Shown in pieces: positions 11,548-23,281 of a stretch of 64,000 bases of DNA. Origin of the DNA: Dactylonectria macrodidyma (Eukaryota > Ascomycota > Sordariomycetes > Hypocreales > Nectriaceae); the NCBI GenBank assembly GCA_020744425.1, contig JAGMUV010000010.1:1116001-1180000 (forward strand), written 5' to 3'. The position numbers were made by a program, and so were the translations under genes. The notes under the pieces are model-generated. The model ran no database searches and was not told where the DNA came from. It saw nothing but the letters and a program-made list of their open reading frames with translations. Every line of letters starts with the position of its first letter. Position 1 is the stretch's first letter.

Positions 11548-12473
11548 ATGACTAACAAATCGCCAGGACTGCCCTCACCTTGCACAAAGCAGGCTCGGCA
11601 ACGCGAGAGCCGAGCATCGACTGGAAGAGCAAGCAGTAAGATGTGTTTGTCTGACCACTCCAACAACCCCTTCATCTCTCCCAGTACCCATCGAAGAATT
11701 CCCAACCTATTTGAAGGTAGTAGCCACAGGGGCGGTGCGACGGTAGCCTCTGCTTTTGGCATCTTGAGCGTCCAAGAGACCACTCATCCTCTCGCTGAAG
11801 ACCCAAGCATCAGCCCCTTGCCTCCAGCTCCAACACCGAGCATCCTCAATGGCCAGACACCAACGACTCCCCCTACGAGCTCAGTTAGCCGAGGCGGCCA
11901 TTCATTACACCTGGCATCTCTTCCATGGCCCACGCTTTCCCTACATCATGCCCAGTGCTCGGGCCTACCTAGCGCAGCAGTTTTCCTTCAGTGGCAAATC
12001 ATCTGGGAGGATTGCAAAAGCGTCATTCACCCGAATCACCGCGCCAAATTAACATTCGACTGGTTCAAGGAACGGTTGTACGAACGGGCTTCACCTGCCG
12101 GAAATGATAAGCCTAACTTGGATATCAACATCGACCTCGATCTAGACATTGGCGTCATTTGTAGTAAGTTCCCATTCTGCCATTACTTAAAACTCTTACT
12201 CATTTCAAACTAGACTGTCCTGTCGAGGTCAAGGACTACCACTCCGAGTGTGTCGCTTCCGCTTCCGATGAGGTCCAGAACTCTGGCCTCATCATCGTAT
12301 CCAAGACAGTCTCGGGCATGGCATGCAGCACAGTACTCTCCATCCGGCACGGCAAAGTGACAGAGGCATACAGTCCATGTCGCTGTGGCACAGTCCGCTG
12401 GCGTCCTGACTGGGAAAAAAAAGCTCAAGGGCGAGATGGTGACGCAGCTGGAGGAGTGTGTCACCATTTATAA
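11548..12473 (+). CDS. Unrecognised two-exon hypothetical protein
   Basis: Open frame 11548-12163, then a clean intron (GTAAGT at 12164, CTAG ending 12213), then 12214-12473, giving 291 aa. The splice keeps the frame in phase 1. The N-terminal half is Ser/Pro/Thr-rich and low in complexity. The middle has an acidic DINIDLDLDIG stretch just before the intron, and exon 2 encodes a more ordinary globular segment with several Cys residues. I do not recognise a family. The run of eight A near 12415 sits where the frame changes to another long open frame, so a frameshift there is possible. Expression and the start codon are unsupported beyond the frame and the splice signals. Confidence 0.35.
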
Positions 12474-14064
12474 CATCGAGAAAGCCATCTGGCTGGGGAG
12501 TTTAGTCTATCGGGATTCTCAGGACTCTCAGAGTAGGAATAGTGCGAGGGTCTTTGCTTGTCCTAGCAACTATCACAATGAGTTCATTTCGTGTACTGCA
12601 GTCAGAGCACTGATGTTTCTTCTTTTCTAAGCACTGTGAGTCATGTGGGGAAACTCGTTGTAGGTGAATAGGGATTGTAACAAACGTTGCGTCTACGCTA
12701 AGTACGCTCTAAGCCATCTACGCGGCCTATCTTTATGCTTTTTTCCTAGCATCCGGCAACTTTCTATCAACCCAAGTCCCAACCGAGATTAGATATGTAT
12801 ATCCATGATAGGTGGTGTCTAAAGTCGAGGCAGTTCAGTGGGCCTCATCAATCTTCTTTGACTTCAGAAGGGCGTTCAGAGCAACATCATTCTTATGCTC
12901 TATTGCCTAAACCAGTGGTTATTTCCCTTCTGAGCCTGCCTTATCCACGTCGATCCTATCGCAACCCAAGAAGTCTCGCATGATGTTATGTAAGCGTAGC
13001 TTTCCTGCTAACCTTAGCGCAGGAAACCCGTTTCGAGCTGTTTGGTTCATGTCAACTTTATCGGATGTAAGCAAAGGTTTGACGGTCTCATGGTTTATTG
13101 ACTCAACAGCCTGCCCGAGCGGAGTGTAATGGATGTTGTTAGTCTTAAAGTCAACTTGTGGTACTCCAGAAGGGGCCGACCGAGAGCTAAACCACTTCTA
13201 GTCGCTGTTGTTCACCTGAACGGTTTCATCAAGAAACAGCTTGACTACATTGGTCTGTCCACGGGAGATGGCCACCATAAACGTTGTGTTCTTCCCCTTA
13301 CGTTTAGGGAATCGAGACATATGTTGCTAGCTTCACCTGCTTTGCGTATCAATCACTGCAGTTGGTCGGCAAATCAATAATGAGCCAGTACATGAAGGAT
13401 AGTGCTGTGGTATCCTAAGTAGGGATATAATTCTAATGAATTTAATAACGTTAGGAAATGATTAGGTACCCTATCCTTTACCGCAATTAACGTTTTCATG
13501 CGCTGGGTTGATGGCCAGTCGAGATACTCTCTCGTTAATAGACGGTCTTTCCTTCTCGCTCTCCCGAGCGTGATCCACCCAAGCCTTAGCCGTGTACACG
13601 AAAAGGGGAAACTTGCTTTCAAATAATGCAGCGGAATCCAGGTAGGATTTGCCATTGGCCACCTCATAGTAGCTGACGCATAATTTGGAAACCCGACAGT
13701 GCGCCTCGCCTATCAGTTGACACATTGGGCTATTGGTACCCGGACGACTCTAGACAGATTCAAGACCTTCGGTCACGTAAAAGTCCTCAACGGATTCAAG
13801 ACAATTGAGTGATCTAAACTTGGGGTTAGGGAAGGTAGTGAGGTTTGAGTTAATTATTCTAATATGAATTGCCATTAGTGCTACTGATGAGGTATTTTAG
13901 GCGAAAAAGGACTGTTCAAGAAAACACAGAAAACAAAAGACTACGAGGAATAAAGAAGCATACCTAATAGAAGAGGGGCTTGATGCCCAGTCCTCTCATA
14001 CCTATCCCCTTGCCAAGTCGCCTATCCCTTGTGTTCGTGAGCCTCTTGGAACCACCTCCCTGCC
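12474..14064. other. Intergenic, no supported gene
   Basis: About 1.6 kb with short overlapping frames on both strands, without motifs or a credible splice model. Confidence 0.5.
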
Positions 14065-15372
14065 CTATCTTTCCTCATCTCCATCTGTTGAATTGCATGT
14101 CTCAGTGGGCTTCTTAAGGTTATCCGTTTTTGATTCCATACTCTTTTCACACCCCGAACAAAACTTGGACTTCTCAGGGATTGGACCCAAGCTCTCCCGT
14201 AGGCCAGCCAACTCGTACATGAGAATAACTCGACAAATCGCTGCACCTGCGATATACCTGCCCACGATGCTGACGGCGTCTTTTGAACCTATAAAAAGCA
14301 TGCCTGAGAATATCAGGGTGCCAAAGACGAGGTGAAGGATGGTGAGACTTGACTCCCACCATGCCGCCACCAAGAACGTTTTCGTTTCCCTGAATACGTC
14401 TATGCGACCCGCGTAGCTAGACGCAGCGCATGGAATAAACTCCGTTATGGTTATAATTTCCAGTAACCGCGGCCCAGTGCCCCAGAGCCAACGTAGAAAA
14501 GATTTAACGTATCTCAGAAAGGAGCCAACTAGGTCTCGCCATGATTCTATGGGGCTTGCGTCCTCTTTGGGCGTTTCTTTTGGGTTACTTCCATTGTCAG
14601 CCTCGTCATTTCGCTTTTCCTTGTGTCTCCATCCCCGGAGCCGAAGTCGAAAGACAACGCAGCTGAAAATATGGAGGAGAGCGCCTAGACACAACCAGAA
14701 ACTTGGCAGGAAATCACTATCTGACCAGAGGGAAGTGATAGCCCATTGGTCGATCTGCCTTGTGTTGTTTATAACATTGACACAAGCCGCGGCAGCAACG
14801 ATGTATTCCCCAGCTGAGACTAGCAGCTGCGTCATGGGCTGTGCTGGACGCCACTGTTTATGTCTATTCTCAGCCTGGCTGAGGATCTCAGCCGGATCAG
14901 AATACTCAAATGCCCTGCTGAAATAGGCTGAGGGGGATGCAAAAGCCAGCGCAAGGGCCAGCAATGGTCTTCGACCGACATTGGCCAACATGGCTATCTC
15001 GTCACGCGAGGGGCCGAGGAGGGCGACAATGGTAGGCATGATGCCAAGCATGACTTGAGCGCTAGTCATGCTCATCTTGAGATACTCAGAAGTATGCTGG
15101 AGGATGCAGTCGATCAGTGGTTGAGTGAGAACCGTGTACCCGTCGCCACCGGCGAGCCAGTTGATGTTGGATTGGTTTTTTTCGCCAGTCAAGTAGTTGT
15201 TGTACTCATCAGTGCAGTTGATCCGCCTAATTTCGTTGAAAATCCCTCCATACTGCGGATACCAGTGTTTGAACTGCTTAATAGACGTTGCGGCGCTAGC
15301 GACGCCGACATTGGCAGCAAATACGAGAAGAAAACAGAAAAGGACATCCGCTTTTGGGTGTTGGAAGGGCAT
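14065..15372 (-). CDS. Multi-spanning membrane protein of unknown function
   Basis: Single-exon gene on the minus strand, 435 aa from the ATG at 15372; an in-frame ATG at 15429 would add 19 residues. I prefer 15372 because it places a signal-peptide-like segment (FCFLLVFAANVGVASAA) at the N-terminus. Further hydrophobic segments include LLVSAGEYIVAAAACVNVI, FWLCLGALLHIFSCVVF and SSLTILHLVFGTLIFSGMLF, interrupted by a charged loop rich in Lys, Asp and Glu. The region before the first internal segment has Cys residues and N-glycosylation sequons and is probably extracellular or luminal. This is the pattern of a conserved but uncharacterised fungal integral membrane family. No transport or enzyme motif is evident and neighbours give no clue. 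Confidence 0.6.
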   Translation of the reverse strand: MPFQHPKADVLFCFLLVFAANVGVASAATSIKQFKHWYPQYGGIFNEIRRINCTDEYNNYLTGEKNQSNINWLAGGDGYTVLTQPLIDCILQHTSEYLKMSMTSAQVMLGIMPTIVALLGPSRDEIAMLANVGRRPLLALALAFASPSAYFSRAFEYSDPAEILSQAENRHKQWRPAQPMTQLLVSAGEYIVAAAACVNVINNTRQIDQWAITSLWSDSDFLPSFWLCLGALLHIFSCVVFRLRLRGWRHKEKRNDEADNGSNPKETPKEDASPIESWRDLVGSFLRYVKSFLRWLWGTGPRLLEIITITEFIPCAASSYAGRIDVFRETKTFLVAAWWESSLTILHLVFGTLIFSGMLFIGSKDAVSIVGRYIAGAAICRVILMYELAGLRESLGPIPEKSKFCSGCEKSMESKTDNLKKPTETCNSTDGDEER

Positions 15373-18300
15373 AATAACAGTTTTCAGTAAGCAGCCAGAG
15401 ATGAGCCTCAAGGGTAGAATTGAGTTCAAGGATAGATTGATGGTGGGAGGGGGTTCTCAAGCTCCAGGGGAGAGTCGCATGATACTTAAGGCCTTCAGAT
15501 CAAGCAGTCTAGCGCTGATCTTTTTCAGCTTTGGCCGAGTTACTACTATAACTAGACATGTAGATGGGAATGGGCTGCGTGTCTGGGCGAATAATGGCAC
15601 CAAACAGTTGCACTTTCAAGCCTGGTGGACAATTGATCATATAGTCGCATCTACTTGATCAGGCTGGCGGTTACGGACTGGGGGCTGAAGTTGATAAATA
15701 AAACGCCATGGTAAAAATAGCAACCGCGCGGCTTCGAGGGCTGCACGAACCCTTGTCATGGCTTGGCAATTGCAATTTGATCCAAACGAGTCATGTGGCG
15801 GCGAAATAGAGATGGGTATATGAGGGAGCTTTTCTTGCTGGTGAGGGTGTTTATATCCGTCTAGTCTCATTCAATTCGACTTAACGATAACAGCCCCAAG
15901 TCTGGTTTGATGTTGAAGGGCACGGATGAATCGGATGATAAAGCGGAGGGCAAGTAAGGCTGGGCTGGTCCAGAAGATGGGAAACCGACGCAGGTAAGCA
16001 AGAGCCAACAGGATACCACAACGGGGTGACGCGAAGCATGGTTCTTGAAGCCCAATCAACCATCGATGCACATTCATATGCTACCCTATCTGATTGTCTC
16101 GAGCTAAATGTGACGTGGTGAAAGAAGACGTCAAGCAGCCATCTTGATCTATGGTGCGGCATTTCGTGACTATAGTGAGTCTAGGCTCGCTAGAAGACAC
16201 TGTCTACTCTCGTCACTGGCAACAGGATAAGAATTTGGGTATCGCAGTGTCACAAATTCACAGCCCAGCCCAGCCCAGTCCAGCCACAACCAATCATGTT
16301 GAGTTCGTCTCGCCCACATGCGACCGTGGCTGCAGTAGTCGATTTTGGACGGCAGTAGGCTGAGATAGTCATGGCGAGAAGATTCTCGGGAACGGTACTG
16401 TCTGCAGTCAGAAGAGGCCCAATTGGAATTGGCCATGTTGGTACCAATTGGATGGCTTTTTTGATTCATGAGTCGGGACTCTAATCCATGAGTTAGGACG
16501 ACAATGGAATTGGCCTGGGTCTCACCGATGATGGGGGACATAACATATTTCCGGGATCTACATGCAGGGAGGCTTCTACTAACAGCAGTTGAAAAGGACC
16601 CCTGCAGTTGAGCGCCTTGAGGGCGGAGAAACCCCCAATCAACTTGCAACGGATCTGAGATGCACAGGGAACACATAAGGAACACATGGGGGATGAAGTC
16701 GATCCAGGAAGTAACAGCGCTCTAACTGCTCCGTACAGGTAGCTAGTAGTGATTTTTTTCTGGTGTAAATCAGCGCCTCGCACTGGTTATTTCCAAATGA
16801 CATGCGTCTCGGCTTTTCCAAAATCGGTGAGCCGGATTTTGCATATCGCTGAAAGTGCATCCAGCCAGAGGGAAGTCTGAGTTGGAATGGGGTTGTGTGG
16901 GTGTGTTTGTTAGTGCTTATGGCGCTGCCCGGTGTGGGGGGTTCTTGTTGACATGCCGGCGACATTTCCAAGTATTTCCAAGTTAATCTGGTAGTGAAGC
17001 AAACTTGAAAGGAGAAGGCAGAGCGGCTGAGATGCTCATCGAGCTAAGATGAACGAGCTGCGAGCATTGTCTCAGCCAGGAGCCGACCTGGGCATTCGTG
17101 ATACGGGGACAAGATGAACTGAAGGTAAAGAGGCTTGACTCAGCGAATAATAAGCCGACAAGTTATCGCATGACACCTTACTACGTAATCCTCGAAGCCC
17201 AAAGTCCCATATTGTCTCATCTAACCAAAATGCGGCAGGCTGTTAAGTAGCCAAGCAACGCCTCCCCGTCAACCTGCCACCTTTTTTTTCTTTTTCTTAT
17301 TCAGCTCCCTGCAGCCACAAAAAAAACCGGGCCTCCAATTGTGATGAGTGAATCAGTGATACGGAAATTGTCCTGTGCAACTTGAGTTGCCTTGCATTCT
17401 TTCCCCCCCGTTTCCCTTTCGTGCACACCCTTCAGCGAGCTGCATAATTGATGGATGGAGCATCTAACAACTCTTTTCTCCATGTACCTCCGTACCCCGA
17501 GTACCTCCGTTCTTATCGATTGTGCCTGGTACAACTCAGAACCGTGCTTGCAGCCATACCCATGAGCAAGGTCATGGCCTGTCAACGCCGTCCCTTCTGG
17601 GCGTTCCAGGGTTCTATCCCTCACTGCTTTTCGCCCCAATCCAGATCTTGATGGGCTTTGCCGGGCCTGATGCTACCCAGCTCGTCACCTCCAACTTAGA
17701 TGATAATCTTGACTTGGCTCCATGCCACCACTATTTCACTCTAATAAGATTGCCCATGGCCATCAGCAATTAAATCAACCTAAATTCAGCTGAAAAACCG
17801 TGCCTCCAGGTTATTGCTGTCCGCTCCATCAAGGGCGAGTTGCTGCTGCCACGACGTAGAAAAAAAAACACAGTTTTCTTCACATTTAAGCATTTTCGAG
17901 GCCCAATGCTTTCACAGTTGCCTAAGATCAAGCCTTTCCAGCTCCTGTGAGCTAGGAAGACTGATTTTTACAGCAAGTGTGGTCTGAAATCTTAGCCCTA
18001 GGAAGCAATCTAGTGAGTTAGAGAAGTAACTTGGTGGCAATGTTCTTTCCTCGTCACTTTTTACGAAAATTGGGAGAACTTGATCATCACCGAGACAATC
18101 TGTTTCATCCATATTTCTTTCACAGCTTTCCTGGTCCAGTGTTTACCCTTCCTCCAACTCTTCACCGGCTCATCAGCCGATTGTTCCAACAACCAGGCTG
18201 ACCACAGCTATTTATTCGCGAGGCTGAATGCCATCACTTCCATCTACTTGGCAAGTGATGTTACAAGAATATTCCTGATTGACGGTTCCTCATATTTGAG

Positions 18301-19404
18301 ACCGGTTCCATCTTAGGGAATGGCGCCTCCCACATCAACACCCTGGCCTGTAACCAAGGATCAGCAGTCACTTTCGCCCACCAGTTCTGGCCTGACTTCA
18401 AGAGACTGTCGGAAATACGTCGCAGAGAGGAACTACTCGAAGATCAATGGGGCGCTGAAGATGATGATATTTTCACAACTGAGTTTGCGGTGTGAGCTTC
18501 CTCCTCGTGCAGTTCTCACACTGAATGAGGATTGTGGACAGTGTTATGCTCGTTGTTCGATTGAATGTGAAGACGCTACGAGCCATCGTGAAGAAGGTCC
18601 TCAATCACATTCAGATTCTACTCGAAGATCCTTGATCCAATGTTTCGAAACCATGACTGAAGATCGCCTGGAAACTGTATATGGAAAGCAGTGGAGCTTT
18701 CTCCACAGCAGCACAAGGGCCTAAAAGAGCAGGAGTTGTGTCATTAGTAGCCTCGAGGCCGCCGAATCGGTCCCCGTGGGGAAGAGTGTGCAAAGTCCAA
18801 GAGCGTCCAAGTAGGCTTGCGAATACCCTCAAAACTACTAGGGACAAACGTGCAGGGCCTACTGAGGGAACGCATCTCTCAAGCTTGACATCGAGCATCT
18901 CGTATCAGATATCACCTTCAGCCGCCCGACCTACCACGTTTTGCGTAATGCCTCAAGGTCTGACAAGCTCCATACCTCAATTAGATGAGGTACTTGATGG
19001 AAACTTAATACATCGGGTGCCAGACCAGAGACGAGAAGAGACAAAGCCATGACCTGGATAGGGTCCAAGAGCAACGTTATCCCATAGCGTATCAGTCTTG
19101 GACGCGGTCTTGGGTGACTTTTCGTGAGCTTAGTGCTGTGGACGCCACCGTCGTCGTCGTTGACCTAGAGGGTAGTGTTATCGATGGTTCTGATGCCGTT
19201 GATGCCAACGTCGTGAGTTGGTGTTACCAAAACCATGGGTTGGCTTGCTGTCGTGCCAGCACACGGCGTTCATGTCGGAAGTCGGTCATGACGAGATTGT
19301 AGTCGTCAGCCTTGGTATGCGGCGCTAGATCTGCCTGGGGCTAGATATAGATGGATGAATTGATGCAACGGTTTATTTGACCAGATGCTCAATTGATTCG
19401 GTTC
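15373..19404. other. Gene-poor stretch with no confident gene
   Basis: About 4 kb. It contains a CAGCC microsatellite near 16260, homopolymer tracts near 17280 and 17860, and many short open frames in all frames. A plus-strand segment around 18316-18495 has a plausible peptide but no recognisable family and is cut by stops. I support no gene here. Confidence 0.45.
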
Positions 19405-20016
19405 TCACCCCGCAAGTATGGCTTGCCGCACACTAGGCTAGTATGTATCGGCAGCCCACTGCCGGATGACTTGAAGGCTGTGGACGATTTTGTATATGCC
19501 CATGAGAATGTTTGTGGCGCCCATGTTGATCTTGCTGTATAAGATGGTTTTTTCGTCTTCTCTGAGTGATAGCACAAGCAACCAGTCGTGTCATGGGATG
19601 ACGATGCCGGGGATAAAGTCGAGGGGTAGAGAGGTGTGTTGATTAGTGTCGACTTGTTGTTGCCCTTGTTGCTGTTGCTCTTGTTGCTCTTGTTTCCCCC
19701 ATCAACCGTCGACAGAGTTCCAATGCTCAGCTTCCCAGACAAGTAGTAGAGCCCCTGAAGACACAACCGCAGTTTTGCTAGCAGGTCCAATGCCATGCTG
19801 ATTGTACCAGGTCTAAGCATAGGAGTTGTAGGTGTTTGCAACAATCTGGGAGGCGGAAGAGGCGGAAATGAAGGCCGCCTCGGGCGAAATTGCTAAAGGG
19901 GGCGCCATCAAGCAAGGACCATCCGCCGTTAGGAAGCCGCTTCTAGGTCCCGAAATCAGGCCGTACATGCCATTCGTTGTGATAAAACGACCGGCGGTGG
20001 CGATAGAATGCGACAT
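19405..20016 (-). pseudogene. Decayed unknown gene with four in-frame stops
   Basis: One minus-strand frame from an ATG at 20016 down to a stop at 19405 reads as a continuous protein of about 200 residues, interrupted by four stops (at 19813, 19702, 19591 and 19438) and no frameshift. The peptide between the stops is regular: an Ala/Ser-rich N-terminus, a glutamine-rich tract encoded by the CTTGTT microsatellite near 19663-19695, and a C-terminal segment with the ILMGIYKIVHSLQVIRQWA helix. The stops can each be derived from Gln, Arg or Trp codons by single C-to-T or G-to-A changes, the direction expected from RIP. The family is not recognised. It lies 28 bp beyond the end of another decayed gene on the same strand. 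Confidence 0.45.
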
Positions 20017-20043
20017 TGAGGGAAGGCGGGTAGGCCTAGCAGG

Positions 20044-21486
20044 TTAAACGGGAGCAGTTAGCCTACTCTGACTTAAAGGTATAATGATGGGGAGATTAGA
20101 TTTCCTTGATGAGATCAGAATATCATACTCCGTGGAAATGCCCACTTCGAGAGCCCCGAAATGCCGTTGAATATTGCGCAAAATTGACTGAATTGGCATA
20201 ACATGAACCTCGCCAAGAGCGTCAACAGCAATGATATGACCGTACACTTCCGCTGTTTTCTCGTTCACGACCCACGATCCTGAATCACCCGCAAGGAGGT
20301 CTTGAAGGCGTGATCAGTTTGTGTGACTATATGTGCGAGATGCCCGGAGTACCTACCGGAAGAGTGTCTGGGCAAAAAATTGATGGTCTCGACGAAGTCA
20401 CTGCTCGGAGAAATCAAGAGTACAGACTGGTTCGATGACAGAGCTCCCCCGAAGAAGCCCATGGCTCGTGATGACAACAACGGACTCCTTAGAGACATGG
20501 AGCTTCAACGTATAGGAGTGCAATTCCTTATTAGGCATCTCTTCCGAGGTTTGTTCATCTGTGTTCGTAGTGGTTTTCTAGTCTTCCTTTGCGTACGCCT
20601 GTGTATGTTGCACTCCCGGAAATTGACTAGGGGCCCAGCATTTGGGACTGATGTCAATGAGAGCCCAATTTTAATTGGCATCATCTTTCGAAGACCGGAA
20701 AGAATCAGCCGCGACTTGTCCAACAACAATCATATCGCGAGTGTTGTCGATCTCCGTGAAGAGCGAGTCTTCAGTTGAGGCCGCAACTTGAATAGGCACA
20801 TAATCTTCATCTGATGCATCGTCCTCAGAGTCCATTTGGTCGTCACTCTGGTCCGAGGCATCATCTGAGATATCAGGACAAAGGCTAGCGAGTGGATGCT
20901 CGGCAGTGAGGCCGTAGAACAACTTCTCCGTTGCCATTTTAACCACGATCATGCCACCAAGGGCAGCCCGCCTGGATTCATTTCCTAGGACTAGGTCGAT
21001 GGTTGTTGCACAGATTGACCGTTCCCTGTTTGGCCAAGATTGCTCTTGACCATAGACCATCACGGTTTGCGTGTCCGTGAGCCTGATCAGATCTGAATCA
21101 ATGAAATGCACTTGAAAGCCATGGCCAAGTGCCTCCTTCACGCCGGGTTCGTCAAAGAACTTCTTGATCTTTCTCGAAACGCGCTTCTTACACTGGACGA
21201 CGATATACTGGCGCGTATCTTGTTCGTTCTCCCCCATGTATCTCAGCTTCATCGAGATATCTCCTGGGTTGCGGTGCAGTCTGCTTGATATGGCCTTCCA
21301 TATCGCTTCCGTGCACAGCTTCTTGAAGTCTATGAAGCGACCGTAGAGACTGTCGGGGATAGGCTTGTCGATGATCTGTAGCGGGGGCCGAGGATTGACG
21401 GTAACAGCAAATCGACCCTTAGCCGCATCACTTTTGCTTCTATGCGGCGTTAAAGCAGTCGATGATGAGTAGTCCGAATCATTCAT
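20044..21486 (-). pseudogene. Decayed GDSG-motif trypsin-fold-like protein
   Basis: The minus-strand frame from the ATG at 21486 runs 271 codons to a TAA at 20671, then continues in the same frame past it (WALIDISPK), past a TAG at 20578, into SYTLKLHVSKESVVVITSHG. At a five-C run (20446-20450 on the plus strand) the homologous reading shifts by one base into ALSSNQSVLLISPSSDF. A normal intron (20356-20301) then leads to LLAGDSGSWVVNEKTAEVYG and the end at 20044. GDSGSW is the serine-nucleophile motif of trypsin-like folds, and an upstream LTAEH resembles the histidine motif. Two nonsense codons and a one-base shift mean it cannot make the full protein unless there are assembly errors. Fungal accessory genomes carry many such GDSG proteins of unknown role. 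Confidence 0.65.
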
Positions 21487-22030
21487 GTTACCATTGTCAT
21501 CAATCGTTTGGCGGGCTCATGCTGGGTTAGCCATGGTTTGTTGTCACATAGTGTCGTGGACCGGTCGAGATTCAAGGTCGACAGCGTCTTTGCCGGCTCG
21601 TTGGCGCTGGGCTCTCTCAGCGTAGATGAAACACCTGGTTTCGAAGTAAATGACATTCGCTTATCAACGACTACGGGTATGGCCGGCACAGATTTAGGAT
21701 GGGAACTTGAAGTAGTTAGTATTACCATCGTTGTTATCGACATAGTCATTAGCCGCAAAACAGGGCGAGGTGAGAGTGTAAAGAAAGAAGATACTGGGAG
21801 GAAAGACTGAGGAGTCAGGTGGGGTGGACACGTCAGTAGCAGTAGTGGCCTGCACACTGCCACCACCACTCCAACCTACCTCAGCAAGGCACAAAACGAG
21901 GCGAGCATCACAAGTTAAATAATCGCACGCTAGAGGGCATCGAATTTGCAATCGGCTTCAGACACACGTTCATGCGACAATCACAAAACAAACCCGGGCG
22001 GCGGCATTGTTCAATCCAGCTCGACGTGTC

Positions 22031-23281
22031 ATGGCTTCCCAAACAGCGTCCAAGGGCCTCCTGTGCTTCGACGATAACCTCTTTCTTCATCTGGGACAAG
22101 TCCTGTGGTCCTGGCAGCTGTGCACAGGCTGCCTCAGCAATGCTCCGTGCGTTGAGGACTCGTGTTCGGCGAATCGCGCAAGACGATGTCAGCGATATTT
22201 CCAATTCTACCAAGCAGTTGTGACAACATATTCGGAGACCTCTGCGCAAACAGCGAAACTCTTCAAGACCCACGGTGATCTGTGGAAGGCCATTGGAGTC
22301 CTCAAGGCGAACCCCGCCATTACCCGATTGCAGTTTGCCCTGCTCCTGACTCTCAAGAACAAGGACACAATTCCTCTTGCCGGAGAAGCGGAACTCCTCA
22401 GTATGACGACCCTCGTCGTCAAAATTCTGACCATGATCGGCTGTTCGGCCCTCCATCACTCGTCGGACAGGCTGGAGAAGGGAGGTTACAGGATCCACTG
22501 GAAGAATGACGTGGCTTTCAGCAAGTCCTTGGAGGATCTCTTCCCCACAGGAAGCCATCCGCTGTTCAGTTACCCCGACAATGATTCACTAGCCGATGCG
22601 AAATCAGAACTCCGGGCAACAAAATTGAAGAAGCACTTGGGAATAACATTCCGTGCGACACACGATATTCAAAGCCACCTGCGGCTATATAGGAAGGGAG
22701 GAGTGCTCGAGATTTTCCACTACGCGGCGTTTTTGAAGGAACAACTGCGACAGACTCGGGGTCCCGGAGATTGGTCCAGCCCTGCAGCTTCGATCAAAGC
22801 GTAAGCCGACAAGACCCGACCTGAAGGACAAAATGTCACTGACATTGTACTAATAAGCGGAGCCTTGCCTCGACAACTCGTACTCGAGGTCCTGGATTCC
22901 CTCCAGAGTATCCTCTTCCCGCTTTCAGATCCCAAGTCTAAACGTCTGCTGCAGTCACTTATATGCACGTGCGGATTCGATCCTGAACTTCTACGTTTTG
23001 AGTTCAGCTCCATCTGTCGGGTAGACGAAGAGAACGCCACATACATGTACCTCGCAGATCGGCTTTCGGAACTCTACGACGAGTTGCAGGATCCGCGCCC
23101 TCGCGGATGGCTTCAACGACAAGCTGAGCGCAAAAGTGGCGCGAGATATATAATGATGGCAACTCTCATTGGCGTGCTTTTTGCAGTTCTGTTGGGCATT
23201 GCATCGCTGGCGGTGAGCTCGTATCAAGCATGGATCGCATATCAGGCTTGGCAGCATCCTGTCTCGCCTTGCAATACTTAA
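22031..23281 (+). CDS. Fungal accessory protein with C-terminal membrane anchor, two exons
   Basis: Exons 22031-22800 and 22858-23281 join in frame through a 57-nt intron (GTAAGC donor, ACTAATAAG end), giving 397 aa. The middle is globular with regular helices (LFKTHGDLWKAIGVLK, HWKNDVAFSKSLEDLF, ELRATKLKKHLGITFRATHD). Exon 2 is highly structured and ends in a single transmembrane segment (ATLIGVLFAVLLGIASLAVS) with a short tail, so the protein is probably tail-anchored. The layout fits a conserved uncharacterised family common in dispensable parts of hypocrealean genomes. Family members I recall are longer at the N-terminus, so this copy may lack upstream exons. It diverges from the pseudogene on its left. 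Confidence 0.65.

Noticed and set aside
18316..18640. Plus-strand peptide fragments with helical composition, in broken frames
   Set aside because: Plausible as a relic, but no family could be named and stops interrupt it; support too weak to list.
19655..19700. CTTGTT-type microsatellite as a stand-alone repeat feature
   Set aside because: It encodes the Gln-rich tract of the decayed gene and is described there.
21908..22558. 216-codon minus-strand frame
   Set aside because: It lies opposite the spliced two-exon gene on the plus strand, whose intron and transmembrane anchor are well supported; the minus frame is a shadow.
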